Made by a program: the position numbers and the translations under genes
In this document: positions 27,890 to 37,178 of the stretch, piece by piece
How the letters are laid out: each line of letters begins with the position of its first letter
How positions within the stretch are numbered: the stretch's first letter is position 1
The notes under the pieces: generated by a model
Seen by the model: the letters and a program-made list of their open reading frames with translations, nothing else
Database searches by the model: none
Told to the model about the DNA's origin: nothing
Source of the DNA: Exiguobacterium sp. RIT594
GTDB lineage: Bacteria > Bacillota > Bacilli > Exiguobacteriales > Exiguobacteriaceae
Direction: 5' to 3'
Assembly (NCBI RefSeq): GCF_003339585.1
Contig: NZ_QPKF01000002.1
Coordinates: 124,001 to 188,000 of the forward strand
DNA length: 64,000 bases

Positions 27890-29125
27890 TTGAAACATGA
27901 TTTGATTCGTCGTTTGACTACATATGCGAAAATCGATACACAGTCTGACTACGCAAGTACGACCGTTCCGACAACAGACGGACAATGGACGCTCGCTCGT
28001 CTGCTTGTTGACGAACTGAAGGAAATTGGCATGAGTGATGTGACCGTTGATGCAAACGGATATGTCATGGCGACCCTTCCTGCCAATACCGATGCGGATA
28101 TTCCGACAATCGGATTTTTAGCCCACTTGGATACGGCAACTGATTTCACGGGAACAAACGTCAATCCGCAAATCGTCGAAGATTATGATGGAGAAGACTT
28201 GGTCCTCAATGCGACACTTCCTGTCATCCTGTCACCAAAGGATTTCCCAGCACTTAAAAACTACGTCGGACATACGTTGATGACGACAGATGGTACGACA
28301 TTACTCGGTGCAGATAATAAGGCCGGCATCGCCGAAATCATGACAGCGATGCATCACCTTATCACCCATCCGGAAATCAAACACGGCCGGATTCGTGTCG
28401 CCTTCACACCGGATGAAGAAATCGGGCGCGGCCCGCATCATTTTGACGTCGCTGCTTTTGATGCAAAATTCGCCTATACGGTCGATGGAGGTCCGCTCGG
28501 TGAACTCGAGTATGAGAGTTTTAATGCCGCTGCTGCCGAAATCATTTTCCATGGCACGAACGTCCACCCGGGTACGGCAAAAGATAAGATGGTCAATTCG
28601 CAAAAACACGCGATGGCTTTCCAGAACCGGTTGCCGGGCGACGAAGCCCCTGAATTCACGGATGGATTCGAAGGATTCTACCACTTGATTTCGTTTGAAG
28701 GTTCGGTCGAAAAAACGACGGTCCAGTACATCATCCGTGATTTTGACCGTTCTAAATTCGAAGCCCGGAAACACTTCCTGACGGCTTTGGTCGAAGAATG
28801 GAACAAGAAATACGGGGCAGGCAGTGTCGAAATCAAACTAAATGATCAATACTACAACATGCGTGAAAAAATCGAACCACACATGGAAATCGTTGATATC
28901 GCCCATGCGGCGATGGAATCACGTGGTGTCACACCAATCATCAAACCAATTCGTGGCGGGACGGACGGTTCGCAACTGTCGTACATGGGACTCCCGACAC
29001 CGAATATCTTCACCGGTGGCGAAAATTACCACGGAAAGTTTGAGTTCATCTCTGTTGATAATATGGTGAAGGCAACGGAAGTCGTGGTGGCAATTGCTGA
29101 ACGATTCGCTCAGTCAGCTAAATAA
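27890..29125 (+). CDS. pepT: Peptidase T (tripeptide aminopeptidase)
   Basis: A 411-residue zinc aminopeptidase of family M20B that removes the N-terminal residue from tripeptides in the cytoplasm. Seen are [11 protein letters not shown] (zinc ligand H79, D81), [15 protein letters not shown] (bridging Asp), [15 protein letters not shown] (catalytic Glu pair) and [18 protein letters not shown]; a dimerisation domain follows, and [23 protein letters not shown] carries the last active-site residues. Length is as expected. The start is TTG behind AGAAAGGA. It has a private terminator. Confidence 0.95.
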   Translation: MKHDLIRRLTTYAKIDTQSDYASTTVPTTDGQWTLARLLVDELKEIGMSDVTVDANGYVMATLPANTDADIPTIGFLAHLDTATDFTGTNVNPQIVEDYDGEDLVLNATLPVILSPKDFPALKNYVGHTLMTTDGTTLLGADNKAGIAEIMTAMHHLITHPEIKHGRIRVAFTPDEEIGRGPHHFDVAAFDAKFAYTVDGGPLGELEYESFNAAAAEIIFHGTNVHPGTAKDKMVNSQKHAMAFQNRLPGDEAPEFTDGFEGFYHLISFEGSVEKTTVQYIIRDFDRSKFEARKHFLTALVEEWNKKYGAGSVEIKLNDQYYNMREKIEPHMEIVDIAHAAMESRGVTPIIKPIRGGTDGSQLSYMGLPTPNIFTGGENYHGKFEFISVDNMVKATEVVVAIAERFAQSAK

Positions 29126-29137
29126 GACGGTATAACG

Positions 29138-29172
29138 AAAGCAGATTCTCGACATGAGAATCTGCTTTTTTT
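29138..29172 (+). terminator. Terminator after pepT
   Basis: AAAGCAGATTCTC-GACAT-GAGAATCTGCTTT then T run. Confidence 0.92.
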
Positions 29173-29225
29173 CATGATTCATACGGTTTATCCGGACAAC
29201 AGATAACCCTTATCAAAACAAATAT

Positions 29226-30098
29226 TTACTTTTCTTCTGCTGTTGTTTGCTGATCCGGAATCGGCAATTGGACCATGCTACCGGATCCACTGACGAGTGG
29301 TGATTTTCCGTCCCATTTCTTGACGGCTTCATACTGAATCATTTCTTCCGTCAACGTTTTTTGTAATTCTTTTTGCGCTTTCGCGAGACCCTGCGCTTCA
29401 ATGAGTCGGGCATCCGCTGCTCCCTTTGCTTCTACGCGCAATCGTTCTGCTTCTGCTTTCGCAATCGCAAGATCTGTCTTCTTTTTATCCAGCTCTTGTG
29501 ACGCTTTGACACGCGCATCAATCGCTTCCTGGGTTTTCGCATCCGGTTTCGGTGCTCCAAGTGCCACGTCTTCGATGATGAAACCAATCTTTTTCACATC
29601 TTCGGCAAACTGTGTCTGAATACTCGTCGAGACATTTCCAGACTGTTCCCCGAATAACTCAAGGACGGTGACTTTCGAAATCTGTTCACGGGACGCATCA
29701 TAAAGGCGTTGTTTTAAGTAACCGGCTGCAATCTCATCAATTTCAATCGGACCAAATTTATTAAAAACTTCCGTCACCTGATCCGGTGAGACCGAAAAAC
29801 TGTACGTAAAGTCGACGACGATATTTTTCCCGTCCTTTGTTGCCAGTGTCATATTGTCGAGCGATTTCGTCTGTGTCCGGATTGGATACTCGGTGACGCG
29901 TGTAATCGGCGAAACGATATGCCATCCTTGCGAGAGTGTTTCATCCTGGACACCGCTTGACGGTTTGTAGACGACCCCGACCTGTCCCGGTTCGATTTGT
30001 TCGACGATGAATGGCGTCATCGCAAGAAGGGCGACGACAATCACACCGGCGATGATCATCGATGGCCGGATACGTTTTTTCGGTTTAATTTCTCTCAT
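29226..30098 (-). CDS. Prohibitin-family SPFH membrane protein
   Basis: A 290-residue SPFH-domain protein of the prohibitin group, which forms large membrane-bound rings that scaffold lipids and proteases. A basic N-terminus and one membrane helix (about 14-33) are followed by the SPFH domain (IEPGQVGVVYKPSSGVQDETLSQGWH onward, to about 200) and a long coiled coil rich in Ala, Lys and Glu (205-260). The C-terminal tail is acidic and Gln-rich. Its ATG overlaps the stop codon of a 34-residue membrane protein gene, so the two are translationally coupled. Confidence 0.9.
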   Translation of the reverse strand: MREIKPKKRIRPSMIIAGVIVVALLAMTPFIVEQIEPGQVGVVYKPSSGVQDETLSQGWHIVSPITRVTEYPIRTQTKSLDNMTLATKDGKNIVVDFTYSFSVSPDQVTEVFNKFGPIEIDEIAAGYLKQRLYDASREQISKVTVLELFGEQSGNVSTSIQTQFAEDVKKIGFIIEDVALGAPKPDAKTQEAIDARVKASQELDKKKTDLAIAKAEAERLRVEAKGAADARLIEAQGLAKAQKELQKTLTEEMIQYEAVKKWDGKSPLVSGSGSMVQLPIPDQQTTAEEK

Positions 30099-30199
30099 TT
30101 AGAATCTCCTTTATCAATTTTATCTTGAATATACTTATACAGTTCAATGGCCAGCAAGACGATCAGTGCAAAAAATAATAACGTGAAAAGTGTTGCCAC
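30095..30199 (-). CDS. 34-residue single-helix membrane protein coupled to prohibitin
   Basis: A very small gene: GTG start at 30199 six bases after a strong GGAGGAGG, 34 codons, and a TGA that overlaps the prohibitin ATG as ATGA. The peptide begins MATLFTLLFFALIVLLAIEL, one membrane helix, and ends in a charged tail YKYIQDKIDKGDSK. The strong ribosome binding site, the hydrophobic-then-charged layout and the four-base overlap all argue that it is translated. I know no family for it. Similar mini-proteins often bind and tune a membrane partner, here presumably the prohibitin ring (inference). Confidence 0.75.
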   Translation of the reverse strand: MATLFTLLFFALIVLLAIELYKYIQDKIDKGDSK

Positions 30200-30399
30200 G
30201 CCGTCCTCCTCCTTCATGAATGTTGTAACTACTCTTACGCTTCAGATTGGAAAATGTTTCATTTTGTTTAAAAGCATGGTTGCTAAATTGCGCAATCCGG
30301 TCTAAGATGTAAAGAACTTTGTCCTTGAAACGAAGCGTATCATTTTGTGGTACACTCGTAACAGCACATCACACACTAGAAACGAGGGTTCATCTCTAT

Positions 30400-32025
30400 A
30401 TGATTACAGTACAAAACGTCGGTCTCCGCTTTGCGGACCGTAAATTATTCGAAGACGTCAACATCAAGTTCACACCGGGCAACTGCTACGGTCTCATCGG
30501 TGCAAACGGTGCCGGTAAATCAACATTCCTTAAAATTCTTGCCGGTGATATCGAAGCACAACAAGGAGACGTCATCATCACGCCGGGCGAACGCCTTGGT
30601 GTCCTTCGCCAGAACCACTATGAATATGAAGAATTCCAAGTCATCGAAACCGTCATGATGGGGCATAAGCGCCTTTATGAAGTCATGAAAGAAAAAGATG
30701 CTATCTATATGAAAGAAAACTTCTCAGACGAAGACGGCATGCGTGCTGCCGAGCTCGAAGGTGAGTTCGCAGAAATGAACGGATGGGAAGCGGAGTCGGA
30801 AGCGGCAATGCTTTTACAAGGTCTCGGTATTAAAGAAAACCTGCATACGAAAACAATGGCTGAACTGACAGGCGGAGAGAAAGTTAAAGTCCTGCTTGCC
30901 CAAGCCTTGTTCGGTAAACCAGACATTCTGTTGCTCGATGAGCCTACCAACGGTCTTGACCTGAAAGCCGTTAAATGGCTTGAAGAATTCTTGATCGGGT
31001 TTGAAAATACGGTCATCGTCATTTCCCACGACCGTCACTTCCTCAACAACGTGTGTACGCATATGGCCGATCTCGATTACGGGAAAATCCAACTGTATAT
31101 TGGAAACTATGATTTCTGGTACGAATCAAGTCAGCTTGCTTCACGTATGGCAGGCGACCAAAACAAGAAAAAAGAAGAAAAAATCAAAGAACTTCAAGCC
31201 TTCATCGCCCGTTTCAGCTCGAACGCCTCTAAAGCGAAACAGGCGACATCACGGAAAAAGTTGCTTGATAAAATTACACTCGACGACATCCGTCCGTCGT
31301 CACGCCGTTATCCGTTCGTCGGCTTCACACCGGAACGTGAAATCGGAAACGATCTGTTGATCGTCGATGGCATTTCGAAAACAATCGATGGTGTCAAAGT
31401 CCTTGATAATGTCCGTTTCTCGTTAAACAAAACGGATAAAGCCGTCTTCATCAGCCAAAATGACATCGCGATCACGACACTCTTCAAAATTCTGATGGGT
31501 GAGATGGAAGCGGACAGCGGAACATTCAAATGGGGCGTCACGACGTCACAATCTTATCTGCCAAAAGATAACTCCGCTTTCTTCGAAGGTTCGGACAAAA
31601 CGATTCTCGATTGGTTGCGCCAGTATTCGCCGGCTGACGAGAGCGATACGTTCCTCCGTGGTTTCCTCGGCCGGATGCTCTTCTCCGGTGAAGAAGTCAT
31701 GAAAAAAGCGTCTGTCTTATCCGGGGGAGAAAAAGTCCGTTGTATGTTATCAAAAGCGATGCTCAGCGGCTCAAACGTTCTTGTCCTCGACGATCCGACG
31801 AACCACTTGGATCTCGAATCGATCACGGCACTTAACGATGGTTTGATTGCTTACAAAGGCGCGATGCTCTTCAGTTCGCATGACCATCAGTTCGTTGAAA
31901 CGATTGCAAACCGGATCATCGAATTGACACCAAACGGTATCGTCGATAAAGAAACAACATACGATGAATACCTCAACAACGAGTCTGTTCAACAACAATT
32001 GTCTACGTTGTACGCAACAAACTAA
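30400..32025 (+). CDS. ykpA: ABC-F family ATPase (YkpA/YbiT type)
   Basis: A 541-residue cytoplasmic ABC-F protein with two ATPase domains and no membrane part; such proteins act on the ribosome (translation factor or antibiotic protection). It is very close to B. subtilis YkpA by eye, including VGLRFADRKLFEDVN and the linker with FIARFSSNASKAKQATSRKK. Domain 1 has Walker A GANGAGKST, LTGGEKVK and LLLDEPTNGLDL; domain 2 has LSGGEKVRC and VLVLDDPTNHLDL. The second Walker B has Asp in place of the catalytic Glu, and the first has Gly for the usual His in TNHLD. The start at 30400 follows an extended -10 promoter (TGGTACACT near 30350). Alone, with a terminator. Confidence 0.92.
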   Translation: MITVQNVGLRFADRKLFEDVNIKFTPGNCYGLIGANGAGKSTFLKILAGDIEAQQGDVIITPGERLGVLRQNHYEYEEFQVIETVMMGHKRLYEVMKEKDAIYMKENFSDEDGMRAAELEGEFAEMNGWEAESEAAMLLQGLGIKENLHTKTMAELTGGEKVKVLLAQALFGKPDILLLDEPTNGLDLKAVKWLEEFLIGFENTVIVISHDRHFLNNVCTHMADLDYGKIQLYIGNYDFWYESSQLASRMAGDQNKKKEEKIKELQAFIARFSSNASKAKQATSRKKLLDKITLDDIRPSSRRYPFVGFTPEREIGNDLLIVDGISKTIDGVKVLDNVRFSLNKTDKAVFISQNDIAITTLFKILMGEMEADSGTFKWGVTTSQSYLPKDNSAFFEGSDKTILDWLRQYSPADESDTFLRGFLGRMLFSGEEVMKKASVLSGGEKVRCMLSKAMLSGSNVLVLDDPTNHLDLESITALNDGLIAYKGAMLFSSHDHQFVETIANRIIELTPNGIVDKETTYDEYLNNESVQQQLSTLYATN

Positions 32026-32035
32026 TGCAATCAAC

Positions 32036-32071
32036 AAGAGACCTGTCCTAACGGATCGGGTCTCTTTTTTT
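32036..32071 (+). terminator. Terminator after the ABC-F gene
   Basis: AGAGACC-TG-TCC / GGA-TC-GGGTCTCT with loop TAAC, then T7. Confidence 0.85.
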
Positions 32072-32111
32072 GTACACTAGATGTATCAGTCCGAACAGAG
32101 GAGGAAATCAT

Positions 32112-32513
32112 TTGCGTCACCGTGCCTGTGCAGCTTTGATTGAGAACGGTCGGATTTTAATGGTCCGGCTTACGACGGAAACTCAAAGTTTTTGGACCTT
32201 ACCGGGCGGTGGTCTCAACACCGATGAAACGTTCGAACAGGCCGTCGTGCGGGAAGTCGAGGAAGAGGTTCACTTGAACGTCCGTGTCATCCGCCCGTTG
32301 TATACGAAAATCGATTCGTCCGGAAAAGAAGTCTGCTTTCTCGTCGAACGTATTGATACCACGGTTCCTTTCCTCGGTCAGGATCCCGAACGACCGCTTG
32401 ATCAACAAGTCCTATCCGGGATGGACTGGCATCCTCTTGCTGAGATGAAAGAGGATATACAAGTTTCCGAAGTTTTGGCTGCATTGAACAAGACACCGTC
32501 TCTCCTTTTGTAA
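32112..32513 (+). CDS. NUDIX hydrolase
   Basis: A 133-residue NUDIX hydrolase of unknown substrate, probably a nucleoside diphosphate derivative or oxidised nucleotide. The box reads GGGLNTDETFEQAVVREVEEEV with the catalytic REVxEE intact, but the glycine that normally follows is His. The TTG start has AGAGGAGG eight bases upstream; the frame is open further upstream but the sequence there is the preceding terminator, so the longer reading is wrong. N-terminus MRHRACAALIENGRILMVRL is a typical NUDIX first strand. It stands alone between terminators. Confidence 0.85.
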   Translation: MRHRACAALIENGRILMVRLTTETQSFWTLPGGGLNTDETFEQAVVREVEEEVHLNVRVIRPLYTKIDSSGKEVCFLVERIDTTVPFLGQDPERPLDQQVLSGMDWHPLAEMKEDIQVSEVLAALNKTPSLLL

Positions 32514-32626
32514 ATGAAAGATTAACCAAGTGAAACGAAACTGTCCTGTTATGTTTACATCCTCTTCATAATCAACTGATTAAATGAGAAAGTAGCAAGA
32601 CAACAAACAACTTGGGGGAATTTATC

Positions 32627-34504
32627 ATGAAACGAACACTTATCGTCGGTCTATCCGCAGCTGTCCTGTCATCGAGTCTGATTCCAACATTCGCTGATGC
32701 CCATACATCCCATGCAGCACGGGATATCAAGAAAGTCGAGTTTCTATCGATGGATGCACCAAATACAGTTAATGAAATGGTCAAAACATATACGGAAGCC
32801 AAAGTTAAGGTCACGTATCAAAACGGCAAAACCGAAATCAAACCGCTCGACTACAATCAATTGTTCTTATCACAAGATAAAATCGTTGAGAATAAAGGCG
32901 CGATGATCGCCGCCGGAACACCGATTGACGTCAATGGTGATCCAATCATCGATCGGAGCGTCCCGGACAAGCCGGAAGACTTCGTCTCTGACGCACCGGA
33001 CTCAAACAGCCTGCTTGAAGTCCACGGCAAAAAATATATGGTCTCACACTTCGAGTATGATTCAATCGATAACGCCGGAAATGAGGTCAAGGGACTGCCC
33101 GCTTCGATGACATTGACAGAAGTCGTACAGGATAAAAAGACCGGGAAACTTGCGGTCAAGAAAGCGAGTAAAATCGACTTCAAGAACGTCAATGGTCTCT
33201 GGACACCATGTAACGGTTCGACGACACCATGGGGCACACATCTCGGTTCGGAAGAATATGAGCCGGATGCCCGGGCGTTCGAGTCGGATCCGACTTCTTC
33301 CGCTTATAAAGAAGTTAACGCCTTCGCCGAACGTTACTTCGGAACAAAAGAAAAAGCGAATCCTTATTTCTACGGCTTCACACCGGAAATCTCGGTCGAC
33401 CGTAAAGGAAAGTCCTCCGTCGTCAAACATTACAGCACCGGTCGTTTCTCACACGAAATGATGCAGATTCTGCCTGACCAAAAAACAGCCATCTTCGGAG
33501 ATGACGGCAATAATACGATGATGTTCATGTACGTCGCCGATAAAAAGAAAGACTTCTCACAAGGAACGCTGTACGCTGCCAAGTTCAAACAAACGAAGGC
33601 AACAGAAGGCGGTGCCGGGGATCTCGAATGGATTAAACTCGGACATGCATCCGATAAAAAAGTGAAACGCTTAATCGACAAAGGAACGAAGTTTAGTGAC
33701 ATTTTTGAAACAGCTGACGTTCCAACACCCGGCTTTAAAGCAGTCAAGACAGCTGCCAGCAAAAAGGTGGAGTATCTGAAGCTGAAACCAGGCAAGGAAA
33801 AAGAAGCAGCCTTCCTCGAATCCCGTCGTTACGGTGCGTTACTTGGGGCAACGTCTGAATTCAACAAGATGGAAGGGATTACGGTTAATGCGGAGGACAA
33901 AAAAGCCTATATCGCACTCTCCTATGTTTCCGGCAGTACGGAAAAACAAGATGGTGCCGTTCAGGATGATATTCAGCTTGAAAAACGCGAATCCGGTGTG
34001 ACGTTTGAAATCGACCTCGGTCGTTCTAAAGGCATCGACAGCCGCTATGTTCCGACGAATATGCAAGCCCTCGTCATCGGTGAGGATTTAGCGAAGCCGG
34101 ATGCCTACGGTAACACAGCGAATCCGAATCTTGTTTCAAATCCGGATAACCTGGCTTATTCCGCAACATCGAACACACTCTTCATCGGTGAAGACAGCTC
34201 GTTGCACACGAATAACTTCGTCTGGGCCTACAACTTGAAGACGAAAAAACTGTCACGGATTCTCTCTGTTCCGGTTGGAGCGGAAGCGACAGGACTGCGT
34301 TCACTCGATCGTGTCGGCGGATACAGCTACCTGCTCAGCAACTACCAGCATCCGGGTGAAGGACTCAACGGTAAGCAGATTACAGCCGTTGATCCGAAGA
34401 AACTCGAACAAGCGATGCAGGAAGGCATCGGCATTCAAAAAACAGGCGGTGTCGGTTACTTGTCCGGTCTCCCGACGGGTCAGAAATCGTATTCTCACCG
34501 TTAA
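32627..34504 (+). CDS. Secreted PhoX-like alkaline phosphatase (DUF839)
   Basis: A 625-residue exported protein of the PhoX/DUF839 family, calcium- and iron-dependent phosphatases that release phosphate from organic esters. A signal peptide covers residues 1-25 (MKRTLIVGL to TFADA). Family marks are LWTPCNGSTTPWGTHLGSEEYEPD (about 197-220, with the metal-binding Cys and Glu), GRFSHEMMQI, and near the end NLAYSATSNTLFIGEDSS. GGGGGAA precedes the ATG. Upstream, TTTACA (32554) and TTCATA (32565) are 11 bases apart, a weak match to PhoP half-sites. A strong terminator follows. Confidence 0.85.
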   Translation: MKRTLIVGLSAAVLSSSLIPTFADAHTSHAARDIKKVEFLSMDAPNTVNEMVKTYTEAKVKVTYQNGKTEIKPLDYNQLFLSQDKIVENKGAMIAAGTPIDVNGDPIIDRSVPDKPEDFVSDAPDSNSLLEVHGKKYMVSHFEYDSIDNAGNEVKGLPASMTLTEVVQDKKTGKLAVKKASKIDFKNVNGLWTPCNGSTTPWGTHLGSEEYEPDARAFESDPTSSAYKEVNAFAERYFGTKEKANPYFYGFTPEISVDRKGKSSVVKHYSTGRFSHEMMQILPDQKTAIFGDDGNNTMMFMYVADKKKDFSQGTLYAAKFKQTKATEGGAGDLEWIKLGHASDKKVKRLIDKGTKFSDIFETADVPTPGFKAVKTAASKKVEYLKLKPGKEKEAAFLESRRYGALLGATSEFNKMEGITVNAEDKKAYIALSYVSGSTEKQDGAVQDDIQLEKRESGVTFEIDLGRSKGIDSRYVPTNMQALVIGEDLAKPDAYGNTANPNLVSNPDNLAYSATSNTLFIGEDSSLHTNNFVWAYNLKTKKLSRILSVPVGAEATGLRSLDRVGGYSYLLSNYQHPGEGLNGKQITAVDPKKLEQAMQEGIGIQKTGGVGYLSGLPTGQKSYSHR

Positions 34505-34521
34505 ACCACATAAGAACTTAA

Positions 34522-34564
34522 CAAAAAGCAGGAAGTGGATGTTAAATCCGCTCCCTGCTTTTTT
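34522..34564 (+). terminator. Terminator after the PhoX-like gene
   Basis: AAAAAGCAGG-AAGTGGAT / ATCCGCTCCCTGCTTTTT with wobble pairs, loop GTTAA. Confidence 0.8.
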
Positions 34565-34593
34565 AGTCTGACGATTCAAGACGGCTCTTTCGA

Positions 34594-35052
34594 TTACGTA
34601 CGCAACTGACCGGCTTCCTGTTCCACACGACGGAGTAACCCTTGCACGATTTTTTCCGTCTCCCGTTCGCCTCCGAGTGACAACAGACTTCGCCCGACAA
34701 AGTTGGCGCCTTCGTTTTTGCCGGTATAAATCAGCTGACAGCTCGTTTCGTCGAGCCGTTTCAGTGTAAACGTCATCTCGAGCTGAAAGATTTTCGCAAG
34801 AGTAAAGCCAATCGTATTTTGCTTAAAGTCCGGTTCGCTTGTATACGCAAGATCCGTCACGATGTACGTCTCTAACCGGTTCCCCTGCATGTACGTTTGC
34901 CTATACGTCGAACCGACGACACCCGGTTTGCGTTCGATCACTTCGTGCTGGACGACACCCGGAATTAACCGTTGCAACCGATCGTGATCAAATAAATGCC
35001 AAGCCTGCTCGATTGGAACGTCGAGGACTTTTTCTTCGTGCCATGTTACCAT
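34594..35052 (-). CDS. SRPBCC-family protein
   Basis: A 152-residue helix-grip (START/polyketide-cyclase-like, SRPBCC) protein that would hold a hydrophobic ligand. It opens VTWHEEKVLDVPIEQAWHLFDHDRLQRLIPGV, the usual first strand and helices, and ends in a long C-terminal helix. I choose the ATG at 35052 right after GGGAGGGGGG; the longer open frame runs back into the terminator of the upstream operon. The ligand is unknown. It is downstream of the S-box operon but separated from it by that terminator. Confidence 0.8.
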   Translation of the reverse strand: MVTWHEEKVLDVPIEQAWHLFDHDRLQRLIPGVVQHEVIERKPGVVGSTYRQTYMQGNRLETYIVTDLAYTSEPDFKQNTIGFTLAKIFQLEMTFTLKRLDETSCQLIYTGKNEGANFVGRSLLSLGGERETEKIVQGLLRRVEQEAGQLRT

Positions 35053-35075
35053 CCGAACCCCCCCTCCCTTTACTG

Positions 35076-35131
35076 AAAAATACCCTGATGCGTGCAGTTC
35101 TAACTTCAAACTGCACACAGACAGGGTATTT
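35076..35131 (-). terminator. Terminator of the S-box operon
   Basis: On the minus strand AAATACCCTG / CAGGGTATTT with an inner TGCAGTT / AACTGCA stem, followed by TTTTTC. Confidence 0.85.
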
Positions 35132-35157
35132 GGCTTATTTGAATCGGTCCGTGATGA

Positions 35158-36105
35158 TTATTTTACCGTTTGATGTTCGAGGGCAGCACCAAGGAACTTC
35201 GCCAGTTCGAGCATTCCGAACTTACCGGCGGCCGCTTCCGCATCCGAGTTGTAGTTCGTATTCGTGTTGACGTCATACGTATAAATCGTTCCATCCGCAT
35301 CCTTGATGAACTCAATCCCGGCGACCGCAATCTGATTCGCTTGCAGGAATGCTTCGTACTTTTGAATGATTGAATCATCAAATCCGTCAACGACTTTAAA
35401 TTTCATCGGTGTTTGCGGTGCTTCTTCCCCGACCGGGCAGAATAAGTCATCGATCACACACGCATCCGCCGGGCACAGTTCAAAGCCTTCTGATGTATCA
35501 ACTTGGACAGCGTAAACGAATTTTCCACCGACGAACTCACAGCGTGTGATGTATGGCTCCGGTGCCTGGATATATTCTTGAATCAGCGTGATTCCGTCGA
35601 CCGGTTCGTCAAACGTCGGACCGTCAAGATACGTCTCGAGTGCTTCAATCGAGTGGAACAACTGGACGCCGAGCCCTTTTCCGGCACGGTTGTGTTTTGT
35701 GATGAACGAAGATACGCCGATATTTTTCGCCGCTTCAACAATCTGATCACGTCCGACGGCAGCCGTCGTTTTCGGAACCCGGATACCGGCTTTTCGAAGA
35801 GCCGTATACTGATTGATTTTACTGACTTCCAGTCGCAACGCACGTGTTCCGTTGAAGACCGTCCGGTCGTGTTCCTCGAGCCACGCGAGCACCCCTTCCG
35901 TCAGTTCCGGCGCGTAGCGGTGCCCGCGCGTATGCGAAGACGCACTCATCCGGCTGTAGAAGACGCCTTTTGGCGGGATTTCATCAAGCGGGACCTGTCC
36001 TTCATCGAGATGCCACTGTTCATACGGCAACTCCAGTTCCTCGAGTCGTTTAATTAAATGGTCCGTCCATTCCTGGTTTTCGTGTAAGATATGAATTTTT
36101 GTCAT
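35158..36105 (-). CDS. ATP-grasp ligase, RimK-like
   Basis: A 315-residue ATP-grasp enzyme resembling RimK-type alpha-L-glutamate ligases, which join a carboxylate to an amine with ATP. The ATP-binding parts are visible: LRKAGIRVPKTTAA, SSFITKHNRAGKGLGVQLF (glycine-rich loop), ITLIQEYIQAPEPYITRCEFV, and the metal-binding end AGIEFIKDADGTIYTYDVNTNTNYN. The ATG overlaps the TGA of the upstream flavin monooxygenase by four bases, so both are under the SAM riboswitch. Its substrate is unknown; the control implies a sulfur- or methionine-linked compound (inference). No RimK target protein is nearby. Confidence 0.82.
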   Translation of the reverse strand: MTKIHILHENQEWTDHLIKRLEELELPYEQWHLDEGQVPLDEIPPKGVFYSRMSASSHTRGHRYAPELTEGVLAWLEEHDRTVFNGTRALRLEVSKINQYTALRKAGIRVPKTTAAVGRDQIVEAAKNIGVSSFITKHNRAGKGLGVQLFHSIEALETYLDGPTFDEPVDGITLIQEYIQAPEPYITRCEFVGGKFVYAVQVDTSEGFELCPADACVIDDLFCPVGEEAPQTPMKFKVVDGFDDSIIQKYEAFLQANQIAVAGIEFIKDADGTIYTYDVNTNTNYNSDAEAAAGKFGMLELAKFLGAALEHQTVK

Positions 36106-37160
36106 TTGGTTTGACCTACCTTTCGTTTTTCTTCGACAAGCGGCATGACGTCGCGCGCGAAGCGTTCCATTTCTTCCAGTTGCGGTGAGAATTGCAGGAG
36201 CAACAGAGTAACGCCGACGTCTTCAAAGGCAAGAATCCGTTCGGCAATCTGTTCCGGTGTCCCGATTAAATCAGGACGAAGTCCACGGTTTGAGACCGAA
36301 TAGTCATTCCGTTTCACCTGTTGTTCGAGTTGGGATTTGCTGACGAAATCGTCGTATCCGGCGTACCCGGCACCATCTTCCTTGACGTCCGTAATCCGTT
36401 GCCACTCTTGCACCGCCTCTTCTTCCGTATCGCGGCAGATGATATAAGCAGCCAGTCCAAAACTTTCAAGCGGCGGTTGCCCTGTCGCTTGTCGGCGCGC
36501 CTTCATATCCTCAATCTTAACGGACACTTCTTCCACTGTTCCGCCGTGCATGACATAAGCGTCACAATGATTGACGATGGTTTGTTTGCCGGCTTCACTT
36601 TCTCCACCTGCATACAATTTGATACCCGGGCGTTGAACCGGCTTCGGATGCAGTTGTGTCTTCTCAAGCGTATAGTAGTTGCCGTCAAAGCTGTACGGGG
36701 AAGCGTCTGCCCATAATCCTTTCATGATCGTGACAAACTCTTCCGTCCGTGCGTAGCGTTCGTCGTGGGCCGTGAAAATTCCGTTGTACTGCCGGGCTTC
36801 TTCTTCCCACCAGGCCGAGACGACGTTTAACGTAAAGCGTCCGTTGCTGAGCTGATCGATGTTTGCTGCCATCTTCGCGGTCGTCGCCGGATTATGGAAC
36901 CCCGGACGGACCGCTGTCATGATTTCGAGACGTTCCGTCGTCGCGGCAATCGCCGCTGCCGTCGTCCAGGCTTCAAGACTGGGTGCTTCGAGTCCTTTGA
37001 TGTCATTTAAGTTCAATTCGGCAATCAGTGTCGTCGAAAACCCGATTTGTTCTGCTGTTTGTGCGACCTGTTTGGCATAGTCGAACGTCGCCGGCATCTG
37101 TTCGTCCTCGACATTCCGTAACCATCCGCCAAAAATCGGTAACCAAAATCCATACTCCAT
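36102..37160 (-). CDS. LLM-class flavin-dependent monooxygenase (SsuD/SfnG-like)
   Basis: A 352-residue FMNH2-dependent monooxygenase of the bacterial luciferase family, close by eye to SsuD/SfnG enzymes that break C-S bonds of alkanesulfonates or dimethyl sulfone. Marks are MEYGFWLPIFGGW, LEIMTAVRPGFHNPATTAKMAANIDQLSNGRF (FMN site), NVVSAWWEEE, HDERYARTEEF and LIGTPEQIAERI near the end. The ATG follows AAGGGGGA. A SAM riboswitch with terminator precedes it, as expected for a sulfur-scavenging enzyme that is needed when methionine is short. No flavin reductase or sulfonate transporter lies beside it. Confidence 0.88.
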   Translation of the reverse strand: MEYGFWLPIFGGWLRNVEDEQMPATFDYAKQVAQTAEQIGFSTTLIAELNLNDIKGLEAPSLEAWTTAAAIAATTERLEIMTAVRPGFHNPATTAKMAANIDQLSNGRFTLNVVSAWWEEEARQYNGIFTAHDERYARTEEFVTIMKGLWADASPYSFDGNYYTLEKTQLHPKPVQRPGIKLYAGGESEAGKQTIVNHCDAYVMHGGTVEEVSVKIEDMKARRQATGQPPLESFGLAAYIICRDTEEEAVQEWQRITDVKEDGAGYAGYDDFVSKSQLEQQVKRNDYSVSNRGLRPDLIGTPEQIAERILAFEDVGVTLLLLQFSPQLEEMERFARDVMPLVEEKRKVGQTK

Positions 37161-37178
37161 CCGTTATGTCCCCCTTAT

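Noticed and set aside
32554-32570. PhoP box upstream of the PhoX-like gene
   Set aside because: Two half-sites with 11-base spacing are seen, but further half-sites are absent and the match is weak; noted in the gene entry only.
35503-36057. 184-codon open frame on the plus strand opposite the ATP-grasp gene
   Set aside because: It has no ribosome binding site and is the antisense shadow of a clear gene with family motifs.
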